Source: Chitinophaga pinensis (lineage in GTDB: Bacteria; Bacteroidota; Bacteroidia; UKL13-3). From it: a DNA stretch of 13,304 nucleotides. Each line of letters opens with the position of its first letter. The first letter of the stretch is position 1. Both the position numbers and the translations under genes were made by a program. Shown piece after piece: positions 6,877 through 13,304 of this stretch. The stretch spans positions 1 to 13,304 of the forward strand of contig CAMCJW010000049.1 of NCBI GenBank assembly GCA_945875195.1. The letters are read 5' to 3'. The notes beneath the pieces were generated by a model. The model worked only from the letters and a program-made list of their open reading frames with translations. It ran no database searches and was not told the origin of the DNA.

Positions 6877-7245
6877 TTAATTGCACAGTTTATAATCAAG
6901 AATTAAAACTTCTGCAGAAAGGTTGAGTTTTTTTGTTAGCTTCCTAATCATTTCAACTGTAAGTTTTCTTTTTCTGTTTAAAATTTCAGAAACCCTACTT
7001 TTCCCACCAATTGCATCAACTAAGTCAACTTGTTTTAATTGCAATTCTTGCATCCTTATTTTGATAGCTTCAATTGGATCTGGTGCTTCAATTGGGTGGT
7101 ACTTGCTTTCGTATTCACTGATTAAAAGCGCCAGGATATCAGCATCTTCACTTTCTTTTGTGCCAATTTTAGCATCAAATAAATCATCTAGCTTTACTAG
7201 AGCTAATTTGTAATCTTCCTCTGTTTTTATCAATTTGATTTTCAT
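6877..7245 (-). CDS. higA: HigA-type antitoxin with XRE helix-turn-helix
   Basis: A 122-residue antitoxin. Residues 1-60 are an acidic helical region, and residues 65-112 are an XRE-type helix-turn-helix containing LKQVDLVDAIGGKSRVSEILNRK, the usual HigA recognition region. By family knowledge it binds and neutralises the toxin HigB and represses the operon. It starts 12 nt after the higB stop, and the toxin-first order is the hallmark of higBA modules. Neither gene looks truncated, so the module is probably intact. Confidence 0.9.
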   Translation of the reverse strand: MKIKLIKTEEDYKLALVKLDDLFDAKIGTKESEDADILALLISEYESKYHPIEAPDPIEAIKIRMQELQLKQVDLVDAIGGKSRVSEILNRKRKLTVEMIRKLTKKLNLSAEVLILDYKLCN

Positions 7246-7257
7246 AATATTTTGAGG

Positions 7258-7554
7258 TTAAATTGAATTTGCATCGATTTTATCATATTCAGCATGGGTG
7301 CCAATAAATCTAATGAATAGCCATTGTTTTTCGAAATTGAACTTGGCAATTAACCTATAGGAGTTACCTCTTATGTTAAAAACGATTCTGCTATTTTTTA
7401 AAATGCTTGCGCTTGCGTATGATAATTTCACATCTGCAGGAGATTTCCAATCAGAATTCATGGCTGTTTCGTACCAAGTTTTTAAAAACTGCTCCGAATC
7501 TGGGAATTGAATCCAAAATTGCCTCAGTGTACTTTTTGCAAATATCCTTTCCAT
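7258..7554 (-). CDS. higB: HigB-type toxin, mRNA interferase
   Basis: A 98-residue toxin of the HigB family (PF09907 type), related to the RelE fold and expected to cut mRNA, often on ribosomes. The family signatures are all present: an N-terminus MERIFAKSTLRQFW, then ADVKLSYASASILKNSRIVFNI (positions about 40-61), GNSYRL (63-68) and FIGTHAEYDKID near the end (84-94). The frame is open 13 codons upstream, but that part crosses the promoter-like element and does not match the family, so the internal ATG is preferred. It follows crtY by 50 nt on the same strand and precedes higA by 12 nt. Confidence 0.9.
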   Translation of the reverse strand: MERIFAKSTLRQFWIQFPDSEQFLKTWYETAMNSDWKSPADVKLSYASASILKNSRIVFNIRGNSYRLIAKFNFEKQWLFIRFIGTHAEYDKIDANSI

Positions 7555-7571
7555 TTCAGAAAATAACCTTA

Positions 7572-7604
7572 CAAAGGTAGAAAAAATTCGCAATTTGGGA
7601 ACAA
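7572..7604 (-). promoter_or_regulatory. Candidate Bacteroidota promoter of higBA
   Basis: On the minus strand TACCTTTG (7579-7572) is an exact match to the TAnnTTTG -7 element, and TTG (7604-7602) lies 22 nt upstream, within the 17-23 nt range reported for Flavobacterium-type promoters. The start point would fall about 13 nt before the higB ATG. The upstream edge touches the crtY stop codon, so higBA could have its own promoter despite the close spacing. Confidence 0.5.
7584..7596. promoter_or_regulatory. Palindrome in the higBA promoter spacer, candidate HigA operator
   Basis: AAATTCGCAATTT is a perfect inverted repeat (AAATT/AATTT around CGC) lying between the proposed -33 and -7 elements. 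HigA antitoxins autoregulate by binding palindromes over their own promoter, so this is the natural candidate site. Only one palindrome is seen, and chance occurrence in AT-rich DNA cannot be excluded. Confidence 0.4.
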
Positions 7605-8285
7605 TTATTTTTTCTCTCTAAAATATTCTAACACAGAAATAGGTATAAGGAGGCAAGTTAGGGCGTAAATGGTGTCTTCAATGGGAATGGTATAAAGCCT
7701 AATGCCAATTATTTCATCTGAGTTGTAAAGTACAACTGGCGTAGGGGTGGCGGCGCCAGTGAGTATTCCATTTATGATAAAAAAAGGAATCAAATGAATG
7801 AAATAGGCAAACCAGAAATAACCCATGTATTTTCCTTTGATCCAAAATTGTTGGGCCAAAAGAATCAGCAGCGCCAAGGAGTAATTTACAACGGTATAGG
7901 TTCGATCAGAAAAAAATAGAATATTAAGTAAACACCAAGCAATAAAAAAGTAATTGATACTGCGCACTTTTGGTTGCCACCAGGCATCGGAAAGATAGGC
8001 TTTGAGGCAGGCATAAATAAAAATACTGGCGTAGGGAACCACTATAAAAAAGGCCCATTCTTCGAGCGGTAATTCAAGAATTCTGCTTGGCCAAACGTAG
8101 CTGGGATTAAAGCTCCAAACACCGGTTTTGGTGAACCATGAGTCCCAGAGCACAAAAAGGATTAGGTTCAAACCGATACCTAAAAAAAGGGACGGCCACC
8201 AACGGTAGAATGCTACTTTTTTATCGAAGCTTAAAAGCAACGGACCAACAAAAGAGAAGAGCATAAGCCAAGCGTATAAACTCAT
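7605..8285 (-). CDS. crtY: Lycopene cyclase, fused CrtYcd type
   Basis: A 226-residue polytopic membrane protein with about seven hydrophobic segments. It contains two copies of the lycopene cyclase domain motif, PLEEWAFF (73-80) and PIEDTIYA (201-208). These are the two halves that are separate CrtYc and CrtYd subunits in actinobacteria and fused here, as in Flavobacteriia. It converts psi-ends of lycopene or related carotenoids to beta-ionone rings. Its ATG overlaps the crtZ stop (ATGA overlap, 8282-8285), so the two are translationally coupled. It is the last gene of the carotenoid operon, with higB 50 nt further on. Whether it makes one or two rings cannot be read from sequence. Confidence 0.93.
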   Translation of the reverse strand: MSLYAWLMLFSFVGPLLLSFDKKVAFYRWWPSLFLGIGLNLILFVLWDSWFTKTGVWSFNPSYVWPSRILELPLEEWAFFIVVPYASIFIYACLKAYLSDAWWQPKVRSINYFFIAWCLLNILFFSDRTYTVVNYSLALLILLAQQFWIKGKYMGYFWFAYFIHLIPFFIINGILTGAATPTPVVLYNSDEIIGIRLYTIPIEDTIYALTCLLIPISVLEYFREKK

Positions 8286-8734
8286 TTGCTCGTATTTGGA
8301 TCACGCCAATATTTTAACGGAACAATGAGCATTCCAAAGTTTTCGCCTTGGTATTTTCCAAGGTGTTTGTGGTGTATTTTGTGTGCCCTACGAATGGCGC
8401 GCACATAATGATTATTTGTGTGCGTAAATAGTTTAAATCGCTGGTGAATAATGATTTCATGTATCACAAAATAGGCAAACCCATACAACGAAATTCCAAT
8501 GCCAATATAAAGCCTAAAATCAGCAAACATGAGCCCTGTAACATAGCAATAGGCACTCGGTATAGCAAAAATAAGAAAGAAGGCATCGTTTTTTTCGAAG
8601 AAACCAGGTTCAACTTGGTGGTGGTCTTTGTGTAAGTACCATAAAAAACCATGCATCACAAATTTATGGGTGAACCAAGCCATGAATTCCATGAATAGGA
8701 AAGTTGCGATTATAATTAATATGTTTAGCAGCAT
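8282..8734 (-). CDS. crtZ: Beta-carotene 3-hydroxylase, CrtZ type
   Basis: A 150-residue di-iron membrane hydroxylase of the fatty acid hydroxylase superfamily, adding a 3-OH to beta-ionone rings (zeaxanthin-type rings). The histidine boxes are clear: H23 and H28 in HKFVMH, HKDHH at 35-39, H92 and H97 in HEIIIH, and HKIHHKH at 118-124. Hydrophobic segments occur near 3-20, 50-70 and 75-93. The frame is open 61 codons upstream of the chosen ATG, but that part overlaps the preceding cruF-like gene and lacks family similarity. The chosen start gives a normal CrtZ length and a 14-nt gap after the upstream gene. Confidence 0.93.
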   Translation of the reverse strand: MLLNILIIIATFLFMEFMAWFTHKFVMHGFLWYLHKDHHQVEPGFFEKNDAFFLIFAIPSAYCYVTGLMFADFRLYIGIGISLYGFAYFVIHEIIIHQRFKLFTHTNNHYVRAIRRAHKIHHKHLGKYQGENFGMLIVPLKYWRDPNTSK

Positions 8735-8748
8735 TATTGGATAAATTT

Positions 8749-9402
8749 TTAAATGCTTAAATTTAAAAAAGCAAAGAAAGCAAATTGAGCCATATAAACA
8801 CGCCAACCCATTGGATTGTTTTTGAGCAAACCACCTTTGAGCATCCAGTAGCAAAAGGCAAATCCAAAGAAAAACCAGGCTGTGTAGTTTTGAGCGGGAA
8901 TAAGGTTGTTTTGCCAAGTCCAGAAATCGAGTTTTGGTGCAAGCGGTTCAATGAGCATATCTAAAAGCACCATAAATAACGCGGCAAATAGGGCACCTAA
9001 AATTTCATGTATTTTCTGTTTGAACCTAAGGGCAATGGTTTGAACCAATTGAAGGCTACTGTATGCAACGATTATCCAGTTGAGTCCGATTATTACCGGT
9101 GTTTGATTGAGTTTAAAGCCAAGGGCAGATCCATATTGGTAATTGCCAAAAATGAGTCCGGTGGTAACGCCAATCATTTCTAGGAACCAGGCTCCCACAA
9201 AAACGAAAAGTAGGTTGATAAAAAACAATAAGTCTTTTTCTGGATGGAGTTTAAAAAGAAGAAACGCGGTTAATAGGAGGTTGAAAGGGGTTAATTGTGC
9301 AAATTCTTTTGGGTTCAAACCGATACCTACCAAGCCTACCGAATAGAATATGATGAGAATAAGCGTAAGTAGGTTTTCTTGTTTTTGGAGCCACAATTTC
9401 AT
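8749..9402 (-). CDS. cruF: Carotenoid biosynthesis protein, DUF422/CruF-like (probable 1',2'-hydratase)
   Basis: A 217-residue polytopic membrane protein with about six to seven hydrophobic segments. Signature stretches are EMIGVTTGLIFGNYQYG (75-91), TPVIIGLNW (101-109) and LIEPLAPKLDFWTW (150-163), all typical of the DUF422/CruF family. CruF hydrates the psi-end of acyclic or monocyclic carotenoids to give a 1'-hydroxy group, as in saproxanthin, myxol and bacterioruberin routes. It is first in the operon, 14 nt before crtZ. I took the ATG giving MKLWLQ; the open frame extends 43 codons further into the CTACAAAG repeats and is rejected there. Some DUF422 proteins have other roles, so the hydratase function is inferred from family and neighbours. 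Confidence 0.82.
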   Translation of the reverse strand: MKLWLQKQENLLTLILIIFYSVGLVGIGLNPKEFAQLTPFNLLLTAFLLFKLHPEKDLLFFINLLFVFVGAWFLEMIGVTTGLIFGNYQYGSALGFKLNQTPVIIGLNWIIVAYSSLQLVQTIALRFKQKIHEILGALFAALFMVLLDMLIEPLAPKLDFWTWQNNLIPAQNYTAWFFFGFAFCYWMLKGGLLKNNPMGWRVYMAQFAFFAFLNLSI

Positions 9403-9437
9403 ACTGCAAAGAAAACGGTTTAGCGGATAAAAAGGAT

Positions 9438-9590
9438 GGTTTTTACTACAAATAGTTTGGTTTTTACTACAAAGTAACGAAGTAACTATAAAATTATGTT
9501 TTAAAGCAAAGGGTTTTTTACTACAAGGCAACGAAGTAACAATTTTTATTAAAAAATATTTCTGTAAAAAATTATTTGTTGCTTTGTAGT
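9438..9590. repeat. CTACAAAG repeat cluster upstream of the carotenoid operon, contains unit B
   Basis: Three plus-strand copies begin with GGTTTTTACTACAAA or a near variant: a truncated one at 9438-9453, a full one at 9459-9486 and another at 9511-9540. The full copies continue as TAACGAAG or CAACGAAG followed by TAAC. A minus-strand end (CTACAAAG then CAAC, 9589-9578) faces them, so 9466-9590 is a 125-bp unit with inverted ACTACAAAG ends, nearly the same length as the unit at 6277-6402. ACTACAAGGCAAC (9520-9532) can also pair with GTTGCTTTGTAGT (9578-9590), forming a long hairpin just after the DUF3108 gene stop. The rest of the gap 9403-9597 is AT-rich; no exact TAnnTTTG promoter for cruF was seen. 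Confidence 0.65.
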
Positions 9591-9597
9591 TATTTGC

Positions 9598-10428
9598 TTA
9601 CTTTATTTTCGAAGTTAGTGGGTTGCGGAGGTTTTGGTATTTGGTGAGTTCGGCTTTTACGGAACCCACAAAGATGTCGCTTTCAACCATGATTGGTAGT
9701 TTGTTTTCGTCGTCGGTTACCCATAAGGTAAGGGCTTCATCATCTTTAAATACGCGGCCTTTGATTAATTGAGGTTTTATGACCAATGTATTAAAAGTGC
9801 CTGCCTCTGTTTTTAAAACCTCTCTGCCAACAAATTTGAAACGCAGTTGGTAATTTTCTGCATCCATGTAAAAATTCATGGGAAAAATATCGCCAATTTT
9901 TGCGTTGCTCATGTCGGTGGTTCTGGCAAAATAAATGGCTGAAACTACGTCTTGGGTTTGGAAACCAATATCAACTTTTCCTCTTCGGCTGGTTGCAAAT
10001 CCGTTTATTTGGTCAAATAGAATAAAGTCGCTATCGGTATAACCGCCTTCTTTTACTTTTTTGATACATTTCCATGGAATAATAGCCTCTTCATCCACAT
10101 AACTTTCGTATTCGTCTTTTACTTTGAACATCATATCTACCATACCGGCAGATTTGCCCATTACTTTGATGTGATAGGCTTTGCGGTTATTTACTTCAAC
10201 AGAATTCGGCTCAATTTCAAAATGCGCGTTACCTCCATTTAATGGTCCATAATGCACCCGGTAATCTAATTTTTCGCCATAGGTGAAGGCGGTATTTTTC
10301 ACTTTTTTGATTTCGTTTACCTTATTGCCTTTTTTTTCTTTTGGCAATTCGGGTTGTTCAATGGCTTGAACCGAAAATAGAAATGCAAATAAAGCAAAAA
10401 TGGAAATTTGGAAAATCTTGTTTTTCAT
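9598..10428 (-). CDS. Exported DUF3108-family protein
   Basis: A 276-residue protein. The N-terminus has lysines followed by a hydrophobic core and VQA/IE (about residue 22), a typical Sec signal peptide, so it is periplasmic or cell-surface. The mature part begins with a lysine-rich linker. It then matches the DUF3108 pattern: FTYGEKLDYRVHYG, a lipocalin-like series of beta-strands, DMMFKVKDEYESYVD, and a late GTFNTLVIKP and LTLWVTDDENKLPIMVESDI. The biochemical function of this family is not known to me. The gene starts 43 nt after the ALDH gene stop, so the two may be co-transcribed. The open frame extends 30 codons upstream into the ALDH end, but the chosen ATG gives the signal peptide. 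Confidence 0.85.
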   Translation of the reverse strand: MKNKIFQISIFALFAFLFSVQAIEQPELPKEKKGNKVNEIKKVKNTAFTYGEKLDYRVHYGPLNGGNAHFEIEPNSVEVNNRKAYHIKVMGKSAGMVDMMFKVKDEYESYVDEEAIIPWKCIKKVKEGGYTDSDFILFDQINGFATSRRGKVDIGFQTQDVVSAIYFARTTDMSNAKIGDIFPMNFYMDAENYQLRFKFVGREVLKTEAGTFNTLVIKPQLIKGRVFKDDEALTLWVTDDENKLPIMVESDIFVGSVKAELTKYQNLRNPLTSKIK

Positions 10429-10471
10429 GATACCAGCATGGTGCAAACCTTGTACCAAATTTTGGAAATAG

Positions 10472-12019
10472 CTACAAATCAAATTTAATACCTTGAGCCA
10501 ATGGCAGTTCTTTGCCATAGTTTAAGGTGTTGGTTTGTCTGCGCATGTATGCTTTCCAGGCATCTGAGCCGCTTTCGCGTCCGCCGCCAGTTTCTTTTTC
10601 GCCACCAAATGCTCCGCCAATTTCAGCGCCACTGGTTCCAATATTTACATTGGCAATACCGCAATCGCTGCCCCAAGCGCTCAAAAATTGTTCTGCTTCT
10701 TGCATGTTATTGGTAAATATACTTGAACTCAAACCTTGTTTTACGCCATTTTGCAGGCCTATTGCTTCTTCGAGTGTATTATATTTAAGTAAGTATAAAA
10801 TGGGTGCAAAGGTTTCTGATTGCACAATTTTATAGGAGTTGTTTGCTTCGCAAATAGTAGGTTTTACATAGCAACCGCTTTCGAAACCTGCGCCAGTCAT
10901 AACCTCTGCGCCACACAAAACCGTGCCACCTTCAGCTTTCAATTGTTCAATGGCGTTGAGGTAAGCATCAACTGCTGCTTTGTCAATGAGTGGTCCAACC
11001 AAGTTTCCGGTTAAAGGATTACCAATGGTTAATTGACCATAAGCTTTCACTAATTTTTCTTTAACAGTATTGTACAAACTTTCATGAATGATTAATCTAC
11101 GAGTGGTTGTGCAACGTTGGCCTGCGGTACCTACGGCACCAAATAATACACCTACCATGGCTAAATCTAGGTTGGCATTTTCAGTAAGTATAATTGCATT
11201 ATTTCCGCCTAACTCTAGTAAGGCTTTTCCAAATCTTTGAGCCAATGCAGCGCCAACAGCTTTACCCATTCTAGTAGAACCAGTTGCAGATACCAAAGGA
11301 ACGCGTTCATCGTTGCTCATCCATTCACCCACTTTATAATCGCCATTGATGAGTGAGAAAATACCTTCAGGTAAGTTGTTTTCTTTTAAAATTTTGGCCA
11401 TTAAATTTTGGCAAGCGATAGCTGATAAGGGAGTTTTTTCGGAAGGTTTCCAAACACAAACATCACCGCAAACGGCAGCTAACATTGCATTCCAACTCCA
11501 AACAGCCACAGGAAAGTTAAAGGCAGATATAATGCCTACAATTCCAATTGGGTGGTATTGCTCATACATGCGGTGGTTTGGCCTTTCGCTGTGCATAGTT
11601 AATCCATGCAATTGCCTGCTTAAGCCTACAGCAAAATCGCAGATATCAATCATTTCTTGTACTTCGCCCAATCCTTCTTGCAAGCTTTTGCCCATTTCAT
11701 AACTTACTAAATGGCCAAGTGCGTCTTTGTACTCTCTGAGTAAATTACCATACTGGCGAACAATTTCGCCTCTTTTAGGAGCTGGAACGGTACGCCAAAT
11801 TTTATAAGCTTCTTCTGCTTTTTGAATAACTGTATTGTACTCTTCTTCGGTTGTGAATGAAACGCTACCAATTGAGTTTCCATCTACTGGAGAAAAAATT
11901 TCTCTGGTAGGCGCATTGCTAGAAGCGAAGTGGTTTTGGCCAGTTGAGGTGCCAGTATTATGATTTGAGATTCCGAGTGTTTTTAAGAAATCTAATGAGA
12001 AGCTTTGTGTGTTTGACAT
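10472..12019 (-). CDS. ALDH7-family aldehyde dehydrogenase (antiquitin/AmaB-like)
   Basis: A 515-residue NAD(P)-dependent aldehyde dehydrogenase. The catalytic set is intact: N168 in SAFNFP, K191 in WKPSE, the TGSTRMG nucleotide-binding turn (246-252), E269 in ELGGNNA and the nucleophile C303 in GTAGQRCTTTRR. The form of these motifs and the C-terminal GGAFGGEKETGGGRESGSDAW region fit subfamily 7, which oxidises alpha-aminoadipic semialdehyde/piperideine-6-carboxylate in lysine breakdown. Substrate is inferred from subfamily only, and no other lysine catabolism gene is in the window. Family members also act on betaine aldehyde and lipid-peroxidation aldehydes. It is followed by the DUF3108 gene after 43 nt, and preceded by a 102-bp gap holding a palindromic repeat. 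Confidence 0.9.
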   Translation of the reverse strand: MSNTQSFSLDFLKTLGISNHNTGTSTGQNHFASSNAPTREIFSPVDGNSIGSVSFTTEEEYNTVIQKAEEAYKIWRTVPAPKRGEIVRQYGNLLREYKDALGHLVSYEMGKSLQEGLGEVQEMIDICDFAVGLSRQLHGLTMHSERPNHRMYEQYHPIGIVGIISAFNFPVAVWSWNAMLAAVCGDVCVWKPSEKTPLSAIACQNLMAKILKENNLPEGIFSLINGDYKVGEWMSNDERVPLVSATGSTRMGKAVGAALAQRFGKALLELGGNNAIILTENANLDLAMVGVLFGAVGTAGQRCTTTRRLIIHESLYNTVKEKLVKAYGQLTIGNPLTGNLVGPLIDKAAVDAYLNAIEQLKAEGGTVLCGAEVMTGAGFESGCYVKPTICEANNSYKIVQSETFAPILYLLKYNTLEEAIGLQNGVKQGLSSSIFTNNMQEAEQFLSAWGSDCGIANVNIGTSGAEIGGAFGGEKETGGGRESGSDAWKAYMRRQTNTLNYGKELPLAQGIKFDL

Positions 12020-12046
12020 ATGTTTATTTTTTTATTTTGTTTAAGG

Positions 12047-12114
12047 CCCTTCGGCTACCCTTCAACTGCCCTTCGACAAGCTCAGGGTGACGACGTCATG
12101 GTGAGCTTGTCGAA
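12047..12114. repeat. CCCTTC 11-mers and 43-bp near-perfect nested palindrome (REP-like)
   Basis: TTCGACAAGCTCA (12072-12084) and TGAGCTTGTCGAA (12102-12114) are perfect inverted arms of 13 bp. Inside them TGACG (12088-12092) and CGTCA (12094-12098) are again perfect arms around a single A, so the structure is a cruciform-like double stem with only two 3-nt interruptions. On the left, three 11-mers begin with CCCTTC (12047, 12058 and 12069), the last running into the palindrome. It begins 7 nt after the stop of the retropepsin-like gene. From general knowledge, CCTTCGACAAGCTCAGG is a repeat core seen in many bacterial genomes; its mobiliser here is unknown. Confidence 0.8.
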
Positions 12115-12121
12115 CCCATGA

Positions 12122-12514
12122 TTACAAGGGGGAAATTGTTTTTAAAATGGCTTTGGTAACTTTGGGGTCTATGATTACGGTATCGTGTTCAAAATCTAGT
12201 TTGATGCGCCATTTTTGGAAGGTATTTACCCCAAGGATTACTTCTTCTGATAAGCCTGGAATGACCATAAATTCATCTGAGAGGCGGATATCATTATAAT
12301 AAAAATCCATGGCTACTCGATGGGTTATTTTTAAATAATGTCCTTCGGCAGCTGTTGCAATTTCTAATGGTTTTCTTAATTTAACTTGAGTTTCTAGTCC
12401 TTCCACTGCCTCCGCACTGATGCATGAGAAAGTAGCACCCGAATCAAAAAGTGTATAGAGGGTTTTCTCTCCTATTGAGCCCTCAAAATGCAATGGTAAC
12501 TTAATAATCGACAT
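12122..12514 (-). CDS. Retropepsin-like (gag-type) aspartic protease domain protein
   Basis: A 130-residue protein consisting of one aspartic protease half-domain. LFDSGATFSCIS (22-33) holds the catalytic D24 in the D-S/T-G motif, and EEVILGVNTFQKWRIKLDFEHD in the second half supplies the hydrophobic-hydrophobic-Gly element that packs behind the active site. Retropepsins of this size work as homodimers, each giving one aspartate. There is no signal peptide or membrane segment, so it is probably cytosolic. Bacterial members of this family are poorly characterised and the substrate is unknown. The gene stands alone between the ALDH gene (102-bp gap) and a partial surface-protein gene (58-bp gap), all on the same strand. 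Confidence 0.82.
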   Translation of the reverse strand: MSIIKLPLHFEGSIGEKTLYTLFDSGATFSCISAEAVEGLETQVKLRKPLEIATAAEGHYLKITHRVAMDFYYNDIRLSDEFMVIPGLSEEVILGVNTFQKWRIKLDFEHDTVIIDPKVTKAILKTISPL

Positions 12515-12572
12515 GATGAATTTGGAATTAATTCTAGCGCAAAATTACAACTAATTAAAGAATAATTTAGGA

Positions 12573-13304
12573 TTATAGTTTTAAGTCGCGGATGAGTGAA
12601 ATGGGGTTAATTTTATTGAGGTTAAACACAAAACTGGTTCTGCTAAAAAAGGAAGTATAACCATTGGTTTCCCATGCACCTTGAACATCTTTACTGCTTA
12701 TTAGTGGCACATAAATAGAAAGCACATTTTTAATTACCTTCACATAAATTCCACCATTATAAGTTAGGTTCATTTGAGGTCCGCTGTATATATAAGTAAA
12801 ACCTGCAACTCCATTCACCAAAGTGTAGGTTCCTGGCGATTGCCAATAGCTGAAATCGGCATAGATACCAATAGGCACGGGAATTGGAGCAGGAATGGTT
12901 AGGTTCAAGGCGCTTAAAAAGGAACGGCTTGAACCAACGCTTGCAAAGTTTCTAAAGCCCGCATCTGAATTCAATATTTGTCTTCCATATAAATTTTCGG
13001 AACCAGAGTTTCCTGCATTTGCTGGGTTGGCAATATTCTGAAGACTTTCTTCTCTTCCAATCATTGCCTCATCGTAGGTGAAATCATTGCTGCCACTTTT
13101 GGCTCCACCTTGGTAATAGGTTCGTTGAGAATAAAGATCATCTTTAGAACCAACGGCATCAATTTTATCCAATAAAAATCCGCCTGAGAAGATTCTAATT
13201 TCAGCAGATTTTTTTCCGTCTTTGTATTTAATTCCTTGGTTCCACTCAAAGCCAATTTTATTGAAAGTTACGTTGTGTAAGCCAGATTGGATAAATGCTT
13301 TGGC
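12573..13304 (-). CDS. C-terminal part of a large, probably surface/outer-membrane protein (cut by window edge)
   Basis: The frame is open from the window's right edge to a stop at 12573, giving the last 243 residues of a protein whose start lies outside. The edge sequence AKAFIQSGLHNVTFNKIGFEW is in the same frame, so an internal start near 13172 would be artificial. The segment is rich in glycine, serine and aromatics. It has alternating beta-strand-like stretches such as PIGIYADFSYWQSPG and NLTYNGGIYVKVIKNVLSIYVPL, and it ends NKINPISLIRDLKL. It reminds me of the C-terminal beta-rich region of large Bacteroidota M1-type metallopeptidase-like surface proteins, but no zinc motif is in the visible part, so this is a weak inference. 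No type IX secretion tail is evident. Confidence 0.6.
   Translation of the reverse strand, partial: AKAFIQSGLHNVTFNKIGFEWNQGIKYKDGKKSAEIRIFSGGFLLDKIDAVGSKDDLYSQRTYYQGGAKSGSNDFTYDEAMIGREESLQNIANPANAGNSGSENLYGRQILNSDAGFRNFASVGSSRSFLSALNLTIPAPIPVPIGIYADFSYWQSPGTYTLVNGVAGFTYIYSGPQMNLTYNGGIYVKVIKNVLSIYVPLISSKDVQGAWETNGYTSFFSRTSFVFNLNKINPISLIRDLKL

Noticed and set aside
8735..8917. 61-residue N-terminal extension of CrtZ
   Set aside because: It overlaps the 3' end of the upstream gene in another frame; the ATG at 8734 gives the expected CrtZ length.
9403..9531. 43-residue N-terminal extension of the cruF-like protein
   Set aside because: It is encoded by CTACAAAG repeat DNA and does not resemble the family; the ATG at 9402 gives a normal N-terminus.
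9438..9590. Possible CRISPR-like array from the repeated ACTACAAAG units
   Set aside because: Units are short, degenerate, irregularly spaced and partly inverted, and no cas genes are nearby.
10429..10518. 30-residue N-terminal extension of the DUF3108 protein
   Set aside because: It overlaps the end of the ALDH gene and would bury the signal peptide.

Overview
The window looks like a piece of a chromosome from a Bacteroidota (Flavobacteriia/Chitinophagia-type) bacterium. The evidence is AT-rich DNA, gene starts without clear Shine-Dalgarno sequences, one good TAnnTTTG-type promoter, a single-chain CrtYcd-type lycopene cyclase beside a DUF422/CruF-like gene and a CrtZ-type hydroxylase, and a one-subunit (alpha2) glycyl-tRNA synthetase. 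I cannot name the genus from the sequence alone.

Layout, left to right. A strong hairpin terminator at 15-55 probably ends a plus-strand gene outside the window, and is followed by two intergenic repeat families. On the minus strand, tsaB (tRNA t6A synthesis) is followed after 28 nt by a three-domain persulfide dioxygenase/rhodanese of CstB type. Divergent from them, recJ runs on the plus strand. The 601-bp gap between the convergent genes recJ and glyQS has no gene but is packed with inverted repeats. From there to the right edge everything is on the minus strand: glyQS, gcvH, a higBA toxin-antitoxin pair, a tight carotenoid operon (cruF-like > crtZ > crtY), an exported DUF3108 protein, an ALDH7-family aldehyde dehydrogenase, a small retropepsin-like protein, and the C-terminal part of a large, probably cell-surface protein cut by the window edge.

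Most genes are housekeeping: DNA repair (recJ), translation (glyQS, tsaB) and the glycine cleavage carrier (gcvH). The accessory functions are pigment synthesis, sulfide/persulfide detoxification, the toxin-antitoxin pair and aldehyde oxidation. The carotenoid trio is the clearest functional unit. CruF hydrates one psi-end, CrtY cyclises an end and CrtZ hydroxylates the ring, which suggests a monocyclic saproxanthin/myxol/flexixanthin-like pigment, provided phytoene synthase and desaturase genes lie elsewhere.

The least explained part is the non-coding DNA. At least four repeat families fill the intergenic gaps: (1) a ~70-95 bp GCCACC...GGTGGC element seen three times; (2) an 8-bp-periodic CTACAAAG element that twice forms ~125-bp units with inverted ends; (3) a ~290-bp cluster of REP-like hairpins bounded by 50-bp inverted arms; and (4) a 43-bp near-palindrome containing TTCGACAAGCTCA. 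Several begin within a few nucleotides of a stop codon and read in the same direction as the gene before them. No transposase, CRISPR array, tRNA or rRNA was found.
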